Shown here: positions 58,951-64,000 of the stretch, in pieces
Numbering within the stretch: position 1 is the first letter of the stretch
Layout of the letters: every line of letters begins with the position of its first letter
Origin: Gonatopus flavifemur
Lineage: Eukaryota > Arthropoda > Insecta > Hymenoptera > Dryinidae
Direction of reading: 5' to 3'
Length of the DNA stretch: 64,000 nucleotides
Assembly (NCBI GenBank): GCA_018340375.1
Contig: JAFFJZ010000004.1
Span: forward strand, 31,284,001 to 31,348,000
Translations under genes and position numbers: made by a program
Notes under the pieces: model-generated
What the model was told of the DNA's origin: nothing
The model's input: only the letters and a program-made list of their open reading frames with translations
The model's database searches: none

Positions 58951-59938
58951 ATGGCTGACGCGATCGACGTTGAAAATGTTCACCGTTTTAACGGTCAAAA
59001 TTTTCAACTTTGGAAATTCCAAATGAAGACTGTTTTCGTTGCGAATGAGTTATTGGACATCGTCGAAGGTCGAGATGCAAAGCCAGCAAATACGGAGGCG
59101 GTAAAGCTGAAAGAATGGGTGAAAAAGGACGCGAAAGCCATGTTCATTTTGTCGTCGTCCGTCGATCACGCACAACTCGACTACTTGGTGACGTGCGCAA
59201 CTTCCAAGGAAATGTGGGAGAAACTTTCGAGCATTCACGAACAAAAAAGCGCGTCGAATAAATTGGCTTTAACGACAAAATTTCATGAATACCGTATGGT
59301 ATCAACCGATTCGATAGCGCAGCATATAGCAAAAGTCGAAAATATGGCCAATCAACTTAAGGACATCGGTCAAGATATATCAAGCGTGATGATCATGGCG
59401 AAGATCATAAGTACGCTACCGACCGAATTTGGCGCCTTCATTTCTGCATGGGATAACGTGAGTGAAGAAAATCAAACTTTGACGAATCTTCGAGAAAGAT
59501 TGCTACGAGAGGAAGCTCGAATGACGACTGCAGATGACAACGCCAGCGCCCTCTTGACTTCAAGTACTTCAATAGGTAGAAATTCGTCCGGTAACAGAAA
59601 TGAACGTTCCGCGAGTGGTGTACCTCAAAGTAAGAGCAATAAGGTATGCAATTTTTGTAAAAAAGACCGGGCATATTGCAAGATTTTGTTTTGCAAAAAA
59701 ACGTGCGCGCAAAGCCGAGAAAGATTCGAATAAAAATTCAGGAAATGATGGGAGTTCGAATAACAGTGCGTTTGTAGCATCTCAAAACTTTGAAGCGTTT
59801 AATGTAAATTCTTTTATACGCGACAGTGACTGGCCTAACCAGAAAAACGAAACGGAACATTGGATTTTAGATAGCGGCGCGTCACGTCATATATGTTGTC
59901 GTAAAGAATGGTTTCGTGAATTCGAGTCGTGTCGATGA
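58951..59938 (+). pseudogene. copia gag and protease region
   Basis: Gag starts MADAIDVENVHRFNGQNFQL at 58951 and carries a Gag-type domain with WKFQMKTVFVANELLDIV, SKEMWEKLSSIHE and ISTLPTEFGAFISAWD. A CCHC zinc knuckle begins in frame (VCNFCKK) but is completed (GHIARFCF) only in a neighbouring frame, a frameshift near 59670. The protease active site DSGASRH, in HWILDSGASRHICC, follows near 59868. A TGA at 59936-59938 ends this frame. In intact copia elements gag and pol are one frame, so both lesions are inactivating. Confidence 0.9.
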
Positions 59939-61002
59939 GAGTTTGTTTACCTCGGTGACGAAACACAAATACAAGTCGAAGGCCGTGGTAAAATATGTAT
60001 TAAACGCTTAGTAAACGGTATATGGATAGATGGCGAAATCAACGACGTGCTATACATTCCTCTTTTCAAAAGAAATTTGTTATCCGCGGGTGTTTTAACG
60101 TGGGGAGGTTTTTCAATTCTTTTGAACGAGAATACGGCAGATATAATCAAAAACGATGTTTTGATGGCACGCGGAATAAAACTAAATAACAATTTAACAC
60201 GCCTTTTGATTAAAATCGATTCACATTGTGACGTTAATTTTGTATCAGCTGTTCCTCTGAAAGTATGGCACGAGCGTCTCGGTCACATAAATAGAAACTG
60301 TATTGATACAATGATTAAAAATATGTCCGTTTCTGGTATCTCCGTCAAAAAAAAAATGACTTTTTTTGTGAAAGTTGTCAGTTCGGGAAACAATTCAAAG
60401 CTCCTTTTAAGAGAATGGATAACAATAAAAACATTGTTCCCGGAGAAGTTATTTATTCTGATTTATGCGGTCCGATGCAAACACCGTCTGTCGGTGGAGC
60501 AAGATTCTCTTTACTGTTCAAAGACGAAGCATCTGGTTTCCGCATGGTCTATTTCATTAAGCATAAAAGTGACGTTTTTGAATATTTAATGAAATTTACA
60601 AATTTGGTGAAAAATCAATTTGGAAAGGAGATGAAAATTCTTCGAGCTGACAATGGAACGGAGTATACAAATAAGAAAGTAAAAGAATTCCTTGAAACGC
60701 GAGGCACAAAGTTGTTAACGTCGGCACCGTATACGCCGGAGCAAAATGGATGTGCGGAACGCGGGATGCGAACTATTGTTGAATGCGCGCGTACAATGCT
60801 GTTAGCTAAGGATATGCCTACGCGACTTTGGGCCGAAGCTGTAAACACAGCAACTTACGTGTTAAATAGAACGATAGGTACAAGATCCGAAAGTAAAACT
60901 GCGTTTGAGATGTGGACAAATAACAAACCAGACATTTCACATTTACGCACGTTTAGATGTGAAGCTTATACGCTCGTTCCCGAAATATCTCGGAAAAAAT
61001 GA
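59939..61002 (+). pseudogene. copia integrase region
   Basis: Protease end and the pre-integrase zinc finger come first: WHERLGHINRN supplies the two His, and CESCQFGK (about 60367-60390) the two Cys, but in another frame; a frameshift sits in the A/T-run near 60345-60367. The core from 60415 has VIYSDLCGPM (first Asp), LRADNGTEY (second Asp) and TPEQNGCAERGMRT (catalytic Glu), so the D,D,E triad is complete. NTATYVLNRT follows. A TGA at 61000-61002 separates integrase from the reverse transcriptase. Confidence 0.9.
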
Positions 61003-61020
61003 GATAGCAAATCAGAAAAA

Positions 61021-62943
61021 TTGATTTTCGTCGGCTACGAAAAAGATTCTAACAATTATAGACTTCTTAATCCTCATACCGGGCGCGTAACTGTTTCAAG
61101 AAACGTTAAATTCAATGAAAATCACATGCGTTACGTGGATGAGAATGTCGTACAGTTTTCTATGGGTAAAGATGATAAAAGTTTCATTGTAAACAACGAA
61201 GATAATGCCGAGTCATCCAAGAATCTGTGCGATGGTGATTTCCCCGCTGACCTCTCACAGAATATAGATGAGTCTTCGGAAGACGCGATCAATGATGCTC
61301 AAACGGAGGGGGGGCGCTCACCATATGGTTTGCGTTCTCGCGACAATTTAAGGCTCCCCTTACGATACCAAGCGTGTTTTGTATCGTGCGGAGAACCAAC
61401 CAGTTATAAAGAAGCCTTGACTCGCGATGATGCCGATTGTTGGAAAAACGCTATACAAGAAGAGCTCCGAGCTCATGAGAAGAATAACACTTGGGAAGTA
61501 GTTGAATTGCCCAAAGAGCGAAAAGCTGTAGGTTCTAAATGGGTTTTCAGAATCAAAGCATCTAATGATCAAAATATTCCGAGATACAAGGCACGCTTGT
61601 GTGCGCAGGGATTTTCGCAAGAAGCTGGTGTAGACTACCAAGATATTTTTTCACCGGTAGTTCGTTTCGAGTCTGTGCGAACCCTTCTTGCAATAGCTGT
61701 GCGTGAAAATCCAAGATCTATCCAATTCGATGTCAGTACAGCATACTTAAATAGTGATTTAAAAGAAATTACATACATGAAAATTCCTAATGGCTTAGAC
61801 GTAAAGAATAAAAATCTAGCTTTGAAACTCAACAAAGCAATTTATGGCCTAAAGCAGTCTGGTCGATGTTGGAACGAGAAGTTCGATCGTTTTGTAAAAG
61901 ATTCAGGTTTTATACAGAGTAACGCAGACAAGTGCATGTACACAGGAATTTTCGAAAATGAGAAGGTTTATCTCGCTTTGTACGTCGATGACGGTTTACT
62001 CTTTGCGGAAGATGTAAGTTTATTGAGTATGATTATAGATGTTTTTAAAAACGAGTTCGATATAACTACTAGTAGATTAAATTATTTTGTAGGAATGGAG
62101 ATAGCGCAAGACGCAAATTCAATTTTTATAAGCCAAGGTTTGTACATCGATAAACTCCTGCAAAAATTCAAAATGACAGATGCGAAGATTGTTAAAACTC
62201 CAGCTGATCCGCATGTTAGACTCGTAAACCCCGAGAAACCGTGTAAGTTGAGCGTTCCGTACCGCGAATTGGTTGGGTCACTTTTGTTTTTAGCGACGGT
62301 TTCGAGACCTGACATAGCGTACCCTGTTGGAATTGTAAGCAGGTATCTCGATAATTTTGGTGAAACCCATTGGAATGCAGCGAAGCGTATTTTGCGGTAT
62401 GTAAAGGGTACGCGGGATTTTGGGATCCTTTTTCATGCACATTTTGGAGACGAATCGCTTACCGGTTATTCCGACGCGGACCATGCCGCAGATCTCGATA
62501 CGCGACGATCAACTAGCGGTTATTTGTTCACACTAAGCGGAGGTTGTTCAACATGGTCTTCAAAACGACAGGCGAGCGTATCTCTTAGTACCACTGAGGC
62601 GGAATTTGTCGCCGCATGTGAAGCTACTGAAGAAGCTGTATGGTTGAGAAAACTAATGTGCGATGTTGGGCATGGATGTGACAATGCTACTGTTTTAAAC
62701 ATCGATAATCGAAGTGCAATTCGTTTGACAAGAAATCAAGAGTTTCATAGAAGATCGAAGCACATCGATGTCCGATATCAGTTTATCTGTGAAAAGCTAA
62801 GAGCAAATGTTATAGATTCACAATTTGTAAGTACACATGATCAATATGCTGACATATTAACAAAAGCGCTTTGTACCGACAAATTTGAAATGTTACGGAA
62901 TAGGTTGAGAATTGTTGAGCGCATATCGAAAACACTCAAGTAG
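61021..62943 (+). pseudogene. copia reverse transcriptase and RNase H, intact frame
   Basis: An open frame of about 640 codons from 61021 to TAG at 62941-62943. It begins with the integrase C-terminal sequence IFVGYEKDSNNYRLLNP. RT motifs are AVGSKWVFRIKAS, ARLCAQGFSQEAGVDYQDIF, FDVSTAYLNSDL, LNKAIYGLKQSGRCW and the catalytic LYVDDGLLF. RNase H has GYSDADHAADLDTRRSTSG and VSLSTTEAEFVAACEATEEA, and the end has SKHIDVRYQFI and TKALCTDKFE. No lesion is seen within this part, but it lies downstream of stops and frameshifts and has lost its joined translation start. It could supply no complete polyprotein. Confidence 0.93.
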
Positions 62944-62949
62944 AGGGGG

Positions 62950-63229
62950 TGTTGGAGAATTATTTTATTTCTCATGTAAAATACCTCTTTCTATTCTTTA
63001 TTCTATTTTTCTTCCTTAGCATGTTTTCGATGTCATTTATTAGTATGAGTTTTTATATACGTATGTACACCTATCGGCGAGTAGCCGAACTAATACGGAT
63101 GCTCGAGCGACGAGCAAGAAGCGCTAACGATCAGATCTTGTCGGAACGTCGTACATTACACACGTCTTTCCTAATAAAGTTCTTTTTCACATGACCTCTG
63201 CATGGTTTCATTTAATTTTCTGCCAATAG
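62950..63229 (+). repeat. copia 3' LTR
   Basis: The second copy of the LTR, with the same TGTTGGAGAATT start and TGCCAATA end as at 58540. It is preceded by a G-rich polypurine stretch and followed by the GAAAT duplication. AATAAA is preserved (CTAATAAAG near 63173). Confidence 0.95.
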
Positions 63230-63478
63230 AAATGAATTTATACTCGAGCCGGTTTCGAGCCAACGTTTCGAGCTGAATTCGTGCTATTTGATGTATGAAT
63301 CAGTTGAAAATCCAAATCCACGGAATTGTGCGATAACACGAACCTTCGAACTGAACTACAGGACCATCCAACCAAATATTGTAAGAATTTTTACTTCTTA
63401 TAGTCCAAATTGAACCCAGTTAAAACCAAAAGCTCGTTACAGCTCGTTTTGCGGCTCGGGGCAACACTACATCCGGAT

Positions 63479-64000
63479 GTACTTGGATCAGGTTAACTTA
63501 TTTGAACTGAATTTCTATTTGAATATGAACCCATAGAAGTTTTAATTAAATCGAATGAGGAATTCATTAAATCCGAATGAATTTTTATCCATTCTAAACA
63601 ACATTCACTTCGGTCAAGTAAAGTTTTATAGGACGCAATGAAATGTCCAGGACCTTGAGAAGAGAGATTCGATAAATCGGATAGAATTCATTCATAGTTG
63701 ATATTGGAATGCAGAATAAATATCAGCAAATGAGTTTGATGTAGAAATTTGATGAAGAGAATGCAAACTCATGAAAATGCCGATTCAACAACAGACCGCC
63801 GGATCCCGAATCGATTCCTAACTTTGACAATGGGAAAAAGAAGAATTCTCTCATAGATATATCGACCGCATCGAGTTATATCATAGATGAAACCCGAGAG
63901 ACGCTAAAAGAAATATTTGAAAGCTACAGTTTTACAAATAATGCACGCAGTGAGCCGTGATTCCACGTTCACGAGCAGGAACAGTGAGTCGCACGATAAA
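63479..64000. other. no recognised feature
   Basis: Sequence to the right of the hAT MITE; AT-rich, with only short open frames. No repeat or motif seen. Confidence 0.5.

Larger units (their letters stand above)
58540..63229 (+). mobile_element. Copia-type LTR retrotransposon, both LTRs present
   Basis: A 4,690-bp element with a perfect 5-bp target duplication GAAAT at 58535-58539 and 63230-63234. LTRs of about 280 bp lie at each end. After the 5' LTR the word GGTTATGGGCC is a primer-binding site for initiator Met tRNA, as in copia. A purine run (AGAGGGGG) precedes the 3' LTR. Between them lie gag and pol in the order protease, integrase, reverse transcriptase, RNase H, the order of Copia/Ty1 elements. 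Confidence 0.96.
58364..63470. mobile_element. hAT MITE split by a copia element
   Basis: TIRs TAGTGTTGCC(G/C)CGAGC(T/C)GC continue to AAAACGAGC at the left and are complemented at the right (GCTCGTTTTGCGGCTCGGGG then CAACACTA). Perfect 8-bp target duplications CATCCGGA lie at 58356-58363 and 63471-63478. Without the copia insertion the element is about 412 bp and encodes nothing. Confidence 0.88.

Overview
This window is eukaryotic and most likely from an insect. It is AT-rich, has no operons or bacterial genes, and is built almost entirely of insect-type transposable elements. These include several mariner subfamilies, an RTE-like LINE with ATG-repeat tails, CR1/Jockey-group LINEs with PHD-finger ORF1, a copia element, a Helitron, hAT-type and other MITEs, foldback elements and solo LTRs. 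The order cannot be fixed from sequence alone; the mariner types would suit a hymenopteran. I recognise no intact host gene. The window looks like a transposon graveyard in which elements are nested inside one another. Many boundaries can be placed to the base because terminal inverted repeats (TIRs) and target-site duplications (TSDs) are still readable.

Layout: 1-951, edge-truncated mariner (A). 1130-2557, foldback element. 3255-4475, an intron-containing transposase fossil on the minus strand, carrying a 103-bp RTE tail insertion; its first exon is repeated in inverted orientation at 5665-6126. 7594-16700, two minus-strand LINEs in tandem; the second hosts a 256-bp TA-type MITE, a 1.1-kb solo LTR and two copies of a short MITE family. 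17549-18818 and 19528-20768, two mariners (B, C), then an LTR-like stretch. 23540-28186, a 1.15-kb palindromic foldback element opened by a 576-bp MITE and a 2.9-kb hAT-like element, the latter containing mariner D.

The remaining layout: 30277-35270, a Helitron broken by an RTE (itself containing a hAT MITE), a solo LTR and possibly, just downstream, a 1.7-kb foldback element. 38640-40236, a fossil whose motif order resembles RAG1/Transib transposases. 40560-41470, tandem repeats of about 115 bp. 41943-43375, mariner E with a MITE inside its transposase gene. 43863-45773, a 5'-truncated RTE. 47082-48066, a hAT-like non-autonomous element. 50804-52835, a mariner-related element with ~380-bp TIRs whose transposase has a single stop. 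58364-63470, a hAT MITE containing a 4.7-kb copia element with both LTRs.

The genes do not act as a pathway; every recognised coding region belongs to a mobile element and nearly all are inactivated. The nearest to intact are mariner D (one stop codon), the 51282-52343 transposase (one stop codon), mariner B (short deletion) and mariner E (one stop plus a MITE). The nesting gives a readable relative chronology. Coordinates of TIRs and TSDs were read by eye; family names rest on motif recognition, not database searches.
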